This document shows positions 1-15,500 of a stretch of 64,000 nucleotides of DNA, in pieces. Position numbers and translations under genes: made by a program. Positions within the stretch are counted from its first letter, which is position 1. Each line of letters begins with the position of its first letter. Source of the DNA: Tanytarsus gracilentus (Eukaryota > Arthropoda > Insecta > Diptera > Chironomidae); NCBI GenBank assembly GCA_038502055.1, contig JAXRKN010000044.1:6766501-6830500 (forward strand), written 5' to 3'. The notes under the pieces are model-generated. The model did not search any database, was not told the origin of the DNA, and was given only the letters and a program-made list of their open reading frames with translations.

Positions 1-3000
1 ACGTTGGACACATTGGACAGAAATGCATAAACTTTTCACTCGAATTTGCCATCTGCTCCGAATTCGATAACGACGAAATTTCCGGATTATGAATTGTCAA
101 TGGAATGTCATTGATGTCGTCAAGACTTCCAGTTCCGGTGGCCGCATGCATTTTCATATGTTGATTCAGTAAGTGACGCTTTGAGACATTGTAAGAGCAA
201 TATTTACACTGGTAACTTTCACTACGACTAGGCTTATGAAATGATGAATGATATTGGAATTGTGACTTTGAGTCTGTCTCATATGGACACATTTCGCATT
301 TGTAGCGCTTATTTTTCTGGCCACTGACACCCCCAAAATCTCCTCCCGTTGATGGCACGTAAATGGCATTCGATGGTATTTCCGATTCAACCTTGTCGAG
401 ATGATCATCGCCACTATTTATTTCCACCTTGAGCATCGATGCAAGGGACATTTCCTTATTTTGATTGTCAACGAGTTGATGTGAGATTTCATTAGATGTC
501 GATTGAGATGGCGATGATAGAATTGTCGCAACATTTGGTGTCATGACAAGCGTAGGCATTCGTTGTGGAAGTATGATGGGCTTAAAGCCATTATCAATGT
601 TTGATGTGGTCAATTGTGCATGATGTAAGCCGTCGACCGTTCCTATCGACGACGACGACGATGTTGGTATTTGCATGAACTTGTGTTGAATTTGATGTTG
701 TTGTGGACGAGCGGGCGGTTTATCGCTTTTCGGTCCACCCGTCTCGATGCGAATGTCCCCATTGTGCTTTAAACGGCAATGACGCTAAAATTGATTGATT
801 CGAAATTAGATTATTTGGTGCGTGACTAGATTATGATCTCAAGGGTTGATTGTTCAAATTAAATTTTTGCAAACCCCTGAGATCACATTTTTGTGTTAAT
901 ATTTTTTAATAAACCAAAACCATTTTTTTAACTCTCGATTAAAAATAAATGTTCTAATAAATATTTTTTAGAAATTAAGTAAAGTGAGTGTGAAGAATGA
1001 AGTGAATTTTGAATTTATTTATTTTCGGCAATAATAAATGAATTTAGCTACCAGAGAGAGGAATTAATTGACATTTAAAACCATAACTACCCAATTAAAA
1101 TTTCTATTCACAGAATTTTCCTCTCAATTTCGCACCACAACCGTTAAATTATGAAAAATTATTGCAGAGAAAATTTAGTGCAGATAACTTAACGATTCAG
1201 CATCGAATTTATTTCGAATTTAAAAATATTTCATAGAATTTTGTTATCAGACGCTGAACCTTTCTCCGTTTAAAAAAAGAGTTGTTAATAATTAAAGTGT
1301 AAATAAAAAAAATAATCTTTTGAATCCTGATTGTCGCATGATGACTGATGATTTTTTTTTGTAAAAACGTTGGAAATCCTAATTAGAAAACATTGAAAAT
1401 AATTTTTCCCTACGAGTCGAATGGTTTCGGATTTTTCAAATACAAATGAAATTACAAAATGGACACAAAATTCTAGCTGCACATTTAGGAAATTCTTCGA
1501 AAATGTGCAGCCAGTGAAGGAAAGCTAGGAATTGGAAATTTTGGGATTTTGGAAACACAACGAAAGAGAGAGAGAGAGTTTCTTTTTGTTAGTAAATACC
1601 TGAATAACATGCTTCCAGTTAGAAACTTGACCACAATGCCCGCAACGAAAACTTCCTTTGACCGAACTATTACTATTATTCGGCGAATTCGTCTCCGGCA
1701 TACCATTATTATTTTTAGCAACGTCAAGTGATGACGCCGGTGTCAAGAGAGTGTTTTGGGAATTGAAATTGAGTGTTTGGTGTGAGTTTGACGCGTTTGG
1801 ATTGCTAGCTTGATTGCTACCACCACCACCAAGAGTTATAGATAAATTTCGATTATGAACATTTGCTGTACCCGCCGAGTGACCGTTCAGCAAGTTACTC
1901 ATGATCTGGAAAGGCATTTGAATGGGCAAGGGGGCGGGTGGACCCAACTCGAGGGTGTGAACAGTTTGCTGCTGCTTGGGTGCTTCTTGTGGAGTTCCGT
2001 CTTCACTGTAGTGAGTCTTTACGTGCTCCAAAACGACCTCACGACTGGCATGTCTAGAAAGATTTTTTAAATTTATATTTTACATTTAAAATAATTAATT
2101 TTAACTCACTTAAAATTGCATTTTTTGCACTTGAAGTGTGTCTTCTTTGCGCTGTCAGATTCCTTAGCCTTCTCTTGCTGTTCATGGGCGGCAGCTTCTT
2201 GAGCGGCTGCGACCACTTGTTGCTGTGTTTGGAGCAATGATGGCGAACCAAATTGTGATGCGACTGCAGCCAAATTCAGGGTCTGCAAGTTTTGTAAGTT
2301 CTTCAAGAAATTCACGTCCTTCGAAAGATGCTCCAAAAGCATCGAACTTAATGGCGATGACGCACTCGACTGTGCCTGTGCATGAATCATTTGCGGTTCC
2401 GAATAAACTGATAAGGGTGTCGATGCCGAAGAGGGCGGCGACTGAATGTTATTTTCTACCAAAGTACATTTTGGAGAATAACTCAAAAGTCCCGATTTCG
2501 AAAGCTTACCGTCATGCTTTTTATCCACGACTCGCATGACTGTTATGTATTTGTTATATTTCGAATAATTTCTTCTGCCGGTCTCGTCATTCATAAGGAC
2601 TTTTGCATCGCCATGTTGTGGATCGCGCAACAACTTCAATCGAATATGCTTGGTGATGTCCCAACGCCAATTTGAACGATAAGCGCAGAGCGAGCACTCG
2701 AATGGCTTCTTATTTAAATGTCCAACAATGTGAACGTGAAATCGTGATGCTGTCGATGCCCAGAATGAGCAATGTGGACACTTAAAGACCTTCAAAAAAT
2801 GGAAAATTTTAATTTAAAATTACAAAATTTTATTACAAGTTTTTTTACCTTTTTCATTGACGTATGATCAACATTATCGCCAACCTCGACCTTCTTTGTA
2901 ATTTCACCATATCCCGGTGCTGACTCAACGCCCATATATTCGCTGTCCGTTAAATTCGGCGTTTCCGGTAAGTCATCATCCTCATTCACCACCAAATTAT

Positions 3001-5588
3001 TGTCATCCGAATCATCGTTCTTATCTGAAGTGTCATTCGTGTCTGAAGGCTCTCTTTTCGAGCTCATTTGATTCCACACAAAGACACGATTCTCCATCGG
3101 ATGACGTTCATTGGGATTATCAATGACCGCCTCATCGCTCATATCATCGTCCATTGCTGTCATTTTTTCATCGCCATTCGTCTCCGATGAAGAATCGAGA
3201 CATTCGATCATGTGTTGTGCACCGACTTTGCACTTTTGCATGTGCGATAACAAATCTTGACTTGTCTTAAAGCGAAGACGACAAAATTGACAGCGCGTTG
3301 AGCTGAGTAATGACGAGCCGAAACCTAATTCATGCTTGCCACAAATCTTCTGATGAATGATCAGATCCGACAATGTCTTTGCCTCGTAGCTACATTTACA
3401 AATGAGATTTTTATCTTCACTTCCTGTCGCATTGCCCTCAATTAGCTTCTTCCGCAGCACATCGAAGAATGAACTTTTCTTCTTTAAATTCGCAAGATTG
3501 TCAATGTTGGTGCCGGCACTCGAGCCCGGCCTATTGACACTCTCGACACTAAGCTCAGGCTTCGCGAGCAACGACGAAATTATTTTATACTGATGAAGTT
3601 GCGATTCAGCGCCTTCCTCACCACCGCTCGATTGATTTCCATCCGAGTCTGATTTTGACGCGAGATTCATTGACGACGATCCCGTTGACATTTTAATCGG
3701 TATCAATGGCGGCATTGGTTTCTTACGTTTCGATCCAGGACTTGGATTCGAACGTTGATCGTCTTTCGAATTTGACGATTCATTCTGGAAATATTGATCG
3801 TTATTTTGCATAATATGATTAGAGATGGCAAACTACAAAAAAAAATGAAAAAATAAATAAAATGAAAAACGTCTAACTTTAGAGTCGAGAGAATAAATAA
3901 AAAATGATGAAATGTATCAAAAAATTAAATTGAAAATTTCTAGAATTTTCTTGCAACGAGATAAAATTTTATCGTGCTTATGGCAACTATAACTTTTTAT
4001 GGAGCTTCCAATTATTCATCCTCATATCACTTTCTGATGAAAATAAAACAGGGATAATAGAATGTAATACTGGAAAGTTTGCGGTCAACTTGGAAATTTT
4101 ATAAAATGTAGCAAAATTTATCTCCAAACTACGCAGTTGCATAAAAACAAAATTTCATAACTCACCATATCGAAAATATTAATATTTTCCGGCGGTATTG
4201 TGTCATCGATGGTCTTCTCAATGTCCATACTGTTTGCAAGCGGTGGGATGTGATGATTCATCTCATGGACTGTTAGACTTTGCTTTATGTCGGCCGTAAA
4301 GTTGCATACGGAGCACTTGAATGGTCCATTTCCGCCATGATTCTTCATATGACGATCGAGATTCCATTTATACTGGAATTAAATAGAGAAGGAAGTTGCT
4401 TATTGTTGAATAATTGAGAGGGTTTCATGGATCGAGGAGTGTGTAAATTAAATCCAGGAAAATATTTTTAAATTTCAATAAAAAAACTCACCGGAGTTCT
4501 AAAATCACAGAGAACGCATTTAATCATGGGCATTGAATGATATTTAACATGCTTATTGAAGCGTGCATTGATATGCGTCACGTAAGAGCATTTTTGGCAT
4601 CGATAGAATTTCGTGCCGGCATGCTCATCCTTCTCGTGCTGAATCAATTGTGACTCATCGGTCGACGAGAAGTCACAGAGAATGCATTTGAAAACCTTTG
4701 TGCCGTTTGGAGAAATATTATTAATTGTCATGTCTAGGTTCGCCATCTCTTCATCGCTAGGCACATCGATGGCCGAAAGGGAATCTTGATATTGACCTTG
4801 AAGCTGTGCCTGCAACTGCATTTGCAGTTGATTTTGTAATTGAATCATTTGATTTATTGCATTAAGATCCGGTGCCTTTGTTGAAGGCACGGCCGCGCTT
4901 GAGAAAGGCATCGGTTGCTTATGCATTTGTTTACTTCTCGGATCGGTACTGTTTCTTCTTCTTTTTTCACGTCTCCTAAAATGTCCCGGCTCATTTATTC
5001 CCTCCGTGGAGCCATGTACCATTTTCATGTGTCGCACCAACTTTTGATAGTGTCGCGATGCATACAGACAAAATTTACAATCGTTTATGACAATCTTCTC
5101 GCCATGAATGTCACGCAAGTGCACCAGAAATTTGCGTGGATTTTGCGTGAAAAATGGACAATTGTTGCACGAATAATTTCTCTTAATCTTACATTGCGGT
5201 AAATTCGTATCCGAATCACTTTTGTTTCCGACTTCAATGTCCAAATCGTGTCGCTCGTGTGACTGATAACTATTCGTGTCACTGCGACTCTGATGCGGTT
5301 GTTGCTGTTGAAAATTCGTTAATTGTGCGGCTAATGCAGTCAGAAATTGAAGTTGTGTCGCATGTGGCTGCTGCTGCTGATGGCTGTCGTCCTTTTGAGG
5401 ATCCTTACGCAAATCTAATCCGTGATTATCACTTTCAAGTTGCTGTCCTCGTTGATCGAGCACTACCTGATCACCGCTTACGACGCGACGAACAATTAAT
5501 GTATCGCCGGCACGATGAACCATTGATGGAGCGGAATCCATGATGGTTCAATCGGCATTAAAGATGACGGGAGTGAATTTGGGACAGC
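1..5588 (-). CDS. chn: charlatan-like C2H2 zinc-finger transcription factor (3'-partial at window edge)
   Basis: Probable nuclear DNA-binding regulator. Exons read on the minus strand are 4492-5588 (ATG at 5541, with an acceptor just upstream in the 5'UTR), 4166-4372, 2849-3832, 2110-2789, 1600-2053 and 1-784. Every junction is GT-AG and keeps frame, giving at least 1386 residues with no stop before the edge. Exon 1 holds a Gln-rich tract and C2H2 fingers including ASRHYQKLVRHMKMVH; one finger is split exactly across the 4492/4372 junction (FRTP|YKWNLDRH). The exon at 2110-2789 has a finger pair with SNWRWDITKH followed by NDETGRRNYSKYNKYIT. Another finger is split at 1600/784 (WKHVIQ|RHCRLKH), and two tail fingers (CEMCPYETDSKSQF and CKYCSYNVSKRHLL) precede the edge. 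Acidic, Ser-rich and Gln-rich linkers separate them. The finger wording and spacing recall Drosophila Charlatan, a REST-like repressor of neural genes; this is from memory. The C2H2 class is certain, the orthology less so. Confidence 0.68.
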
Positions 5589-7827
5589 CTAGAAGAAAAA
5601 AATAAAGTAAAATTTAAAATATTTAAAAATTTCAACGGTTTTTTTTAAAATCCTAAAAACTTTCGTGTCTGCACTTGTTCTCTCAATTTTCTACAACAAA
5701 TAAATTTTACTACAGTCAATTGGAAAACTCGTCTCTTGAGTAAGTCAGCTGAAGTTGAGTGAAAAATTACAGAAAAAGGTCAAAAAAGCAAGGAAAAATC
5801 GAGAAAGGTAATCAAGCAACACAAAAAATTTATCGAAGAGTGTTATTGGTCTTTTCTCAGTCTTCTATCCACATATGCGGAGCTCAAGCAATGAAGGAAG
5901 AAGAAGAGGAAAAAGAGAATTATTTATCAAGTGCTTTGTGTTGTATGCCTGTATGTGCTTGTGTGAAGAAATGCTTCATAAAATAAAATAACGCGCTTAT
6001 CAGCTAGCAACAGAAAAAATTATTATTAACACAGCACAAGAGACGAAAAAATTCTCTTTTTCTGTGTTTTGAAACTTTTTTTTTAATATTTTTTTTTCTT
6101 TAACTCGCAGCAGTTAATGGGGCACGCTCATATCTTAGTTTTGGTATTTTTTTGTACTGTCGTGACGAAATGCCAAATATTCTGTTCTCCATATTCATAC
6201 AAAACTTCATTTTTTCGTATTTATCTTTCATTGAAAACTTTTTTTTTCTGGAACAAATGTGTCACAATAGCACATACAGCTCAAGACTTTCTTTGTCTTC
6301 CACAATTCATAATTATTATTGTTATGTTTTATTAAGAAAGAGAGAGTGACGAAAATTGGGTGCGATATGCCGCATGACCACATCAATGATTTTGGACTAT
6401 GATGAGGGTCAATTGGAAAATATTACTTTTGGTTCTTGTCTATGTGGAAAGCAAGTGAAGATTGATATGGGAAGTCTTATATGAGTGTGCTGCGTTAATA
6501 ATTCTCTCTTAGCTCAATTGATAACTGTTGCGATAACATTTTTAAAGCTATTTTTAAACTGAACTGTTGGGAAATATTTTATGAAACGAGATAATTGATG
6601 AAAACGTTGAGGTTGATTGATCAATTTAGAATTTTTTAGGATTTTTAAAAAATTTAGGCAGTTGAGAGAAAATGTAAAAAAAAGTAATTGTTTAATGTTA
6701 TATTTTTTAATTTAAGGATTCGAACCCAAAACTTTCATTAAAATTTTTATTTTTTCAAACAAATTTAAATTACAGTTAAATTTATTTCAATATAAATGAA
6801 ACTTTTAAATTTAAAAAATTATTAAAACTTTCAAAAATATTAAGAACGTTAAATATTCGCTCAAAAATATATTTAAAAACTGAATAAACATTAAATTTTC
6901 CAAAATAACAAAACTCAATTATTCTCCAGCAAATAAATCCTTAAAACAAACAAACAAGTCCATCGTCAGAGTTTATTACTCAGTGAATAAATGTCAAATT
7001 TGATTATTTCTGAGCCAGGAGAATGGACATCTAAATATACTTAACAGGCAACAACAAAATTATACACGGAACATGCACATATGCTTTATTATGAAATGAT
7101 TACCATTTTCAAATATATGTGGGAAAATTTATCCTTTAGATGTATGTGTTTGTGTTAGTAATTAGTAGAATTTTTATCCTTATAAAGCGTTTTTAGACTT
7201 TTCCACTGGATGCATTAAAAATGTTTTTTTCTCCTTCACTCTTGCACTTGTCTCTAAATATGGCGTTAGTCAGCACTTGTTAATTGTTATTGACTCTACT
7301 TAACTAGTAATTACTTTATATATACACACAAGTCCGTATAGCTCTGCCACTGTCAACCTCGCTATTTTTCTCTTTTTTGCACTCACGAGTTGCGCTTTAT
7401 ACTTTTAATATGGACACATCAATGCCTCAGTCAATAATTGATTAAGTTCTGCTGTTATGCTGTTATGTACACTAAAATATATTTTCACTAGTGATTTTCA
7501 AGAATCAAATAATAAAAATCCAACACAACTACATTGACACAATCCTCACATCATGCACAACTTTTATTCATATAAATTTTTTTTCTCTCTCTTTTTTCCT
7601 CAACTAAGCGAGGAACGTTTTTCTTCGCAACCGTGCCGCAATCGACTGAGAGACGAAAATTGTTTTTCTCTGATTTTTCCTCTAAATAACACTTGTGCAT
7701 GTGTTTGTGCTTTTCCTTTTTCTCATCGTCGGTCGCAGCACTCGGTCGTCGCTCATGTTATTTTTCTCTTCACTTGCTGCTTGATATTATTACTTTTAAC
7801 TTATTCTTTCAATTACACCTTTAACTA

Positions 7828-7858
7828 CTCTCTCTCTCTCTCTCCTTTTCTCTCTCTC
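7828..7858. repeat. (TC)n microsatellite
   Basis: Alternating TC run interrupted once by CCTTTT. Simple-sequence repeat with no coding content. Confidence 0.85.
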
Positions 7859-9558
7859 ACGCGACGTGCTTGGGTTGAAACATTTCATCTCTTTTATTAT
7901 GATATGATAATGATGAAATTTTCATTTTTCTTTTATGCGGAATAATAAAAGTGAAACGTCTTTCATAATTGACTTCAACACGGCAACTGAGAAACTTAAA
8001 GTACATTTCGGGCATGTGAATTTGTGAGAGTTCAAATAACACATAGAAAAAAAAATTCTTCTTCGGCACCTTATCGATTTATTGATAACACAAAATGCGA
8101 CATTGAGCACAAAGCCAGCCAACTTTTATTACAATCTTTCGTTTTTTTTTTCATTTTCCTCTCTCGACTACGTCTTAGTAAAATAAAATGCTGTGGCTGT
8201 TAAGACTATAAGAATGTTTTTTGCGGTGTTGTTCAATTTTTATTATCAAGGTCGACAGTAAATACTTTTGAGTTTCAAGTGGATTTTCATATTTATGTTA
8301 TGCTTTCTCCAATGTGGCATTTTGAATTTGAGCGACTTAATTAATAATTAAGGAAAATTATCCAACTAAATTTAATTAATAATTTGAATCTCATTTAAAA
8401 AAATCTAAAATCTTTATTTTATTTCAATTCGCTCTTAATTTTGAATTTTCATAAATTATTCAAACCTCCCTCTTTAATTACCATAATTTCATAATTAAGG
8501 GAAAATTTTGGAAAACAGTAAACAAATAACTTTGAGGTTAGATTCAAAGTCAATAACTAATTCATGAGATTTCCTTGAAATTCTTTTTTTATCAATTCTC
8601 AATCACTCGAAGTAATTCCGTGTCTTAATTACCTTCGAGCATATGAAATAAATGCGCGGAGGTGAATCCACTTAAGAAAAACAACGTGAATTTTCACGAG
8701 AGAAAAGAAAATGTTTTTCATCAGTGCGAGCGCGTATTCGACTTCTTGTTCATTTTCTGTCTGAGTCTGAGTAGTATCGTTGTTAGTTAGTGTACAAGAG
8801 AGATCATCGATTATTTCTGGATGAAATTCCCTACCGCCGCCCTAATTCATTTTCTTCATCGTGACTTTGTCGATGAAAAAAAAAGGTTGCACAAGGTGTA
8901 AAAGTTGTGAAAGAGCGCCGACCGAGTTGCTGTTAAAGAAAAATTTTCTTCTTTTTCAACAATATTTTTTTTACAAAAGTAATTTACTTTTTTTATAACG
9001 TAAATGATATTATTATTTTATTTCGAGTCACTTTACACAAATACCATCGGACATTCGGCGTGAGAGTGAGAGAGTTGGGAAAATTTTCTCTCTCACTTCA
9101 TAGAAATTTTCTTCTTCGAGGAAAATTAATTGCAAAATGTTTTTCGAACAATTTTTCTTCTTCTTTCTGCTTTTTCTTATTCACACATCTTACATCTCCA
9201 TTAAAAATTCGAACGATGTAATGGAAGAAAATGTTAAACAAGAGTTATAAAAAAAAGTGTGGAAATTTTTCTTTTTTCAATTTGTGCCGCAAGAATTTTT
9301 CTTTTTTCTCTCTCTCTCTTTCGGCACTACGCGAACCGCTTTTTTTGTAGGTCTTCGATCGTGAAAAACGAAAATGAAACTGAATAAGGAAAGAAAGGCG
9401 AAAGAATGAAATTGTGAAAAACTTGTGTGCTGTGCTGTGTGAAGCAACACTCTCTCTGCGAGTAGACTCGAAGCATATATACACACTCACACGAATGTAC
9501 GAACTCATAGAGCCCGAGAATATCGGGGTTGTTTTCGTGACATGTTGTCGAAGCAACC

Positions 9559-9559
<1 letters not shown>

Positions 9560-9592
<33 letters not shown>
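9560..9592. repeat. (AG)n microsatellite
   Basis: About 16 uninterrupted AG units. Overlapping short ORFs on both strands simply translate this repeat. GA tracts can bind GAGA factor in flies, but nothing else here supports a promoter. Confidence 0.9.
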
Positions 9593-9595
<3 letters not shown>

Positions 9596-12500
9596 TTATG
9601 TTGGTCTATATGTGACTGTATTTGTGGTTGCTGATATCGAAAAATTTTAATATCAGCAGAAGGAAGAAGAAGACCGAGATTACTCCCTCGATAGAATGAG
9701 AACAAATTTTCATCTGTATGCGTGTTGAAAATTTTGAATTTTAACCCTGGGATCATGGTGAGGGTGCGACGAGTGTCACGTGGGTGCTGCTGGTGCTGTA
9801 GGGTCGCTCCATAATGTTCGTGTATTAGTAACGATAAAGAAGAATTTTTTCTCTCTCTAAATTTCGACATCAACAGCGATAATAAAAATGAGAAATGTTG
9901 TGCGGGACTTATCCAAACGTCACGACATCGTTTGCCTATGTGTGTGTCTGTGAGTTGGAAACAAAATTCTTCATCGGCTTCAACATGCATGCTTGAGGGA
10001 AAAAGAAGATTTTTCATTGCTGAAGCTGTTTATATTTTTAGCATTTCTTCTCTCAATTTCAAATCCATCGCGTCATTAAATAAGAAGAAGTTGAGGGCGG
10101 GTTGCGCATGTATTTGTGTTCGATGTCCTTACACAAATTTCTCTCTCTCTCTCTCACTCCTCGCTTGTTGTTTCAAAATGAAATTCTTTTCGTGTTAGAT
10201 TGATGACTCTTTGATATCGCTTATTGTTCTCTTCTTTTCCACCGCCATCATCCAAAAATTGTGTGCGTGATTTTTCAACCCAATTGCTTTTCGATATCGT
10301 TCTTAAAAAATGGATCTTTAAAAGCTTTCAAATAAATTTTTATCGATTTTCTCTTTCGCTGAACTCAATCGATTATTGTTAACCAAAAAGTATGACGATG
10401 ACGCAATCTTTATGGAGCGCACAACACGAGCAATTTTTTTTCTTTCGTTTCACACACGAAGAGTTGAGTTGTCTGTTTTGTAACATTTTCAATGGTGGAA
10501 AAATGTCAATATTCCCTACGCGGACGAGTTGAATATCATTAATTGAGATTATGTGAAAATCTTCAGAGTTGATGGTAGCAAAAAAAAATTGAAGGAAAGG
10601 ATTATATTAACTTTAAATTTAGGATTCGAACATAATTTTTTACTCTTAAATATTATTTTTTAAATATTTTAATAATGTGAGGCAAATATTAATTAATTTA
10701 AATTAATTAAGTTTAAATTATTTTAAATTAAAATTTAACAGTTTTTATGAAATTCATTGTAGATTGAAATATTGAACAAAATTAAATTTCAAAATAGATT
10801 AAATTACCGAAATCTAATCTCAATTAAAATCCTTAAAATAAAAATATTTTTTTCCAATTCAATTTTCTTAGAAATACCCAAAAATAAGCAATTCATTCAA
10901 ATCTCAATTTCCATATATCCTTTTGAAATCTTTTGATTCCTCAATTGGAAAAATAAATGTTGGCAACCGAAAAATGGAAACATTCGGAGAGTTTGTGTGT
11001 GTGTATTATAGATATGAATAGAGAAAATTATAATTAGTAATTAACCCACCTCTCTGAGGAGTGAGGGGAGAAAATAGAAAAGACACAACATACAGCAATT
11101 AGGAGAAGAATAGAAAGGAGATGGTGGTTGAGGAAGAAGAAGAAGAAGTTTTTCCAGAAAATCGATAAAGAGGCATCAGAACAACAGCACGAGTTCAACA
11201 AACTTTTCACTCTCTCACTCACGCCAAACCTAACTAGCTCTACACATTCGACACAGCACAACAAACAGCAGCGAAGAGAGAATATGAATGTGAAATTTTT
11301 TTGTCTGCATTTTCGTGTGTCGATAAACATTTTTTGTTATTTATTTATATTTCATGAAGTCTTTTCCCTTTAGTCTGCATATTTACAAGCATAAGCGAGG
11401 ATTTGAAAGAGTCGTTAAAAAAATGTTGAACTGCCACATTTTACTCGATTATCGATTCGCTTTATCATCGGAAAGATAATTTTTTTTCTCGCAACACTCT
11501 GGCAGCACATGTCTTGGCATTTTAATCTTTACGATATTTTCTGCTTCATATTTCCCTCAAGTCCGAAGGTTCATCTTCATATCTTTCTTACTCTCGCTCG
11601 CACATCCTGGCAGTGACTCATGAAAAATAAAAGAATGAAAAATAAAAGAATGAAATTCTTTGTTGAAAATGGAAAATTTCTTGACGCGTGATGAACTCTT
11701 GTCTGTGTGTATAAAAAGGCACTTGTGCTTCACTACATGAGATGGATGATAGGCATTGTATGACGTCATCTCGGAGGTGGAACAAAATTAATATTTTTAA
11801 TGACTTTGATTGTGGATGCAAAATTCGCATCAAAAAAATAATTAAAAATTCAAAAACATTTTTCAACAATTTTGCAATAATTGTAGTTAAATAATTTAGG
11901 ATTCGAACCTTCATTTTGTTGTCAATTTTATCAACTTTATTTTATAATTTTTATTTAAAAGATAAATTTCTCATACAAAAAGCATTTGAAACCCATCAAG
12001 TGCAGCAATTTCTCGAAATTGGAAATTCGCTCTGCCAATAAGGAAGTATTTTTTCAACATGCATTAAAGTAAATCAATATTCAACAACTTCACCGAGCTG
12101 TAATCTCTTGCGTAGCATCTAATTGAGCATCAAGCAACAAAGCTTATCTCTGCTTTGTGTCTAATTATAATTCAAAGACAATAGGAATGGCCTCCAAAGT
12201 TCTCACTCTCGAGAGAATTCTCTCAAGCGAGTGAGAAAAGACTCTTTTTGTGGCGTCGATAATGCGAAAAAAAATTCTTCCCAAGCAACAGCAAACAGAA
12301 CTGCATGCGCTCAAATTAAAAGCTTCACAAATTGCATTTAACATTGAATATATTTTTTTTCAATTGCCGCACGGCCATTTGAATTTCTTTGATTTTATTT
12401 TGCAGCTACTAAGCAGCAGCAACTCGCACATAAATTACATAACGAGCGATTTCATGGTCAAATCGCATTTTGATGTGCATTTTTTTCGTGTGTGATGGAT

Positions 12501-15500
12501 TTATGTCTCCGCGTATGGCAATTAACAATTCTAGATCTCTATTTACATTCTAAGTTTCTCATTGAGAGTCAACTTGATGGCAGGTGACTAGCGTGATTCT
12601 ATCGATACATATATTGGCTTGATTAATGGCTATTTGAGAATGCAAAGAGCTGTGTCGCTCAATAAAAATGTTAACAAGTTGCATCGCGAATTATTTGGTT
12701 GAGGGTGAACTGGAAGAATGACATGTAGAAAATTTTGTTTAATTTTTGTGAACAAAAAAATTAATTCAAAGTTATGAAAAGAAAATCGAGGTTCGAATCC
12801 TAAAATTTACTATCATGAATTAAAACCCGAATTTCATCTTTCATTTTTTTTGCTCTTTAAACTGAGGTTCAAATCCTTAAATTCATAAATTTAATGCACC
12901 GAAATTAAGTACAATCTCATAAATCAAAAGCAATTCATTTATTTGAGCATCAAATCAAAACTAATAAATGCAGCACACGATATTAACTGAATAAAAGAGC
13001 ATGAATTAATTGATTTTCGCTAAGTTGTTTCCTAATGAGCCAATTAAATTGCACTCACTTGTCAATAGATCTCTCTATAATTAATAATTACATTTCTTGA
13101 TTATTACCATCGTCGCATGCACACACGCCGCCGTCATTCATATTACATCGTATACGCAATTACAAGTGCACTTCATGGCAAACTTGACACTGTGTCTCGC
13201 GACTGCTTTTATATACATTTTTATTTCTCATTGAACACCTTCATGACATCAAGTCGCAAAGTTTGACTTTGAAATGACCAAAAACGCAATATCGCGATTA
13301 GACGGCTGAATTAGCGATTGTAATGCTAAGACCTTTACCACACTTGTGTGCATCGATGCCGCGGCAGCACATTCACATGCACCTTATTGCAATTGTGTTG
13401 GGATTACGATGTAAAATTGGATATTTATTGTTGTTGACGGTGCAAGGGGTGGAAAATTAAATTTTTTAAATTACAAATTATTTTAAAATAAATAAAGCTT
13501 TGCACACAAGTTAAGGCAGCATAAAAATTCAACTTCCCTTGCTTCTAACAAACCGACGACAAGCGACGGCGATGAATTCGTATTCAATTAGAAATATATT
13601 CGAGAAGGCTTTTAAAGCAACGAGACACGAATTGAAGGAGACTTCAATTTAAGCCATCTAAAGTCGATATTTTATAACAACTTTTCTCAAGATCTCCGTA
13701 CTCTAAAATACAGTGCATATAACACACCGAGTGCCACATTTAGAGGAGAGCATTCAAGAGATGCATGATATACTTGACCTAATTCTCCTTTCTGCTTGCC
13801 TTCTCACTCTTGCCGCTTTTCTTTTAGCTTATTGCGCTAAGCTAAGATTTTTTCTTCTCTTATTTTTAATATTGCGCGCTTATTTTTAGTTCTTTCCCTT
13901 TCTTTTGCTTTCGCCATCGCGACTACTTGCATTTTCGTTTGCAACACATTCTATCGTCGTGTGTATGTATTTTTTTATGAAGGAAAAACTCTTCATTGCC
14001 TTCGAGCGTGAGGAGGAAGAAAAATGTGAAAAATAAGACTGTAATTGAAAGACGAAACCTTAAGAAGTGAAGAAGGTTGGTATGTGAGCAGAGATAGTGT
14101 TGGGCAAAAATTCCGAGAGTGGAAACTTTGGAAGAATTTTCAAAAAAATATTTTTTAAATAAATTTAAATTTAAAAAGTACAAAATTTTTTCTATGAGTC
14201 AATTTTTTCACACCCTACAAATTTTCTTTTCAAACAAACTCACAAGCTTTTGATTGACAGTGTCAAAGAATTTTTTTCCTCCTCCGTCCTTGAAAGAATC
14301 AAAAGCAAAATGAATTTTCAATGCTCCATTAACTTTTTTCAGATGAAATTTGCATGAAAATGCCACAGCAATTTCCAACGAAAAAAAAGAGAGAACTTTA
14401 TGTTTTTTTAAAAAGCATCTCATAGACGCAAATATTTGTGCATGTTTTATTGTTAGCTTCAATTGTGTCGCTCTTCAATTGCATGAGAGAAGCCAAGAGG
14501 AAGGAAGAGGCAAAGAGAAGAGGCCAACTGGTCATATTTGCTAGAGACAAGAACAAAAAGATCTGTGATGTCTTTATTTGTATCTAAAGCGGAAGTCGTT
14601 GACAGTGAGAGGAAAAAACTCAATTCGGCAAATTATTGAAAAATGCTAATTTAAAAGAGTTTTGATCTCAAATTACAAAATTATTCAACATTAAAATTTC
14701 ATTCCACACAAACACTCTCGCAGAACTTTTATCAAGATGTAAAATTTTCTAGTGAAAGCAATCTTGTAACTGATGCGATTGTGTTTGAAAACGAACTTTA
14801 CACTGATAAGATTAACCTTGAAAAAAATAATAAAGAATGCACATTTTCAAAACACGTGACGGTTGTTGAATTTCTTCCACTTTTATTGCGCCACTCATAT
14901 TGCCTTATAAATATTTTCTGGAGCGATTTTTTCCCTTCAATATTATAGGAAAAATATTTTCTTATTTTTATTTTTAGCTGCGAATGATGTTCTTCGCTGT
15001 TGGGCAAGAGAGAAAGAGCACGGCCAGCACAAAGAAGAAAACAGTTGGGAATTTCGAAGAAAAAAGAAAAGCGCAGAAAATGCAGGAGTCAAAAATCTCT
15101 GTAAAAATGTGCTACAATTGATGGGATGGGATAAAGTGAGATTTTTGACACTTAAGATTTCAAAAATATATTTTTCACGTGACATCACTTCCCTCCCAAC
15201 CCAATACAATTCTAATCAATTCTCAATGTCTTTTGCAATTTTCATTTCTCTCTAAAGCTATCTTCCGATCTAATCCCGCAAGTGAGTAAGACATCGAGTG
15301 CTCAAATTAGATTTTTCTTGCAGCACTCACAAGCCATCCATCGCATTTCACTACGAACGATTGAAATGAAAATTATTGCGCAAAGTGCAAGAAAAGTCGC
15401 TTCGAAAAGGAGAAGCAAAAATTCTTCACTGTGAAAATGTATTCGGAACAGATGCAAAAGAGCCAAAGCAACTCTCAAGATGATTTTTACGGTGTTGTTG

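Noticed and set aside
7553..7945. 130-residue plus-strand ORF
   Set aside because: Composed of Phe/Ser/Leu runs from pyrimidine-rich tracts and a TC microsatellite; no family resemblance.
9505..10017. 170-residue minus-strand ORF containing an (SL)n run
   Set aside because: The repeat is the (AG)n microsatellite translated; flanks are not protein-like.
12789..12876. Pair of B-box motifs considered as tRNA genes
   Set aside because: No cloverleaf, acceptor stem, A box or T-run terminator can be drawn around either motif.
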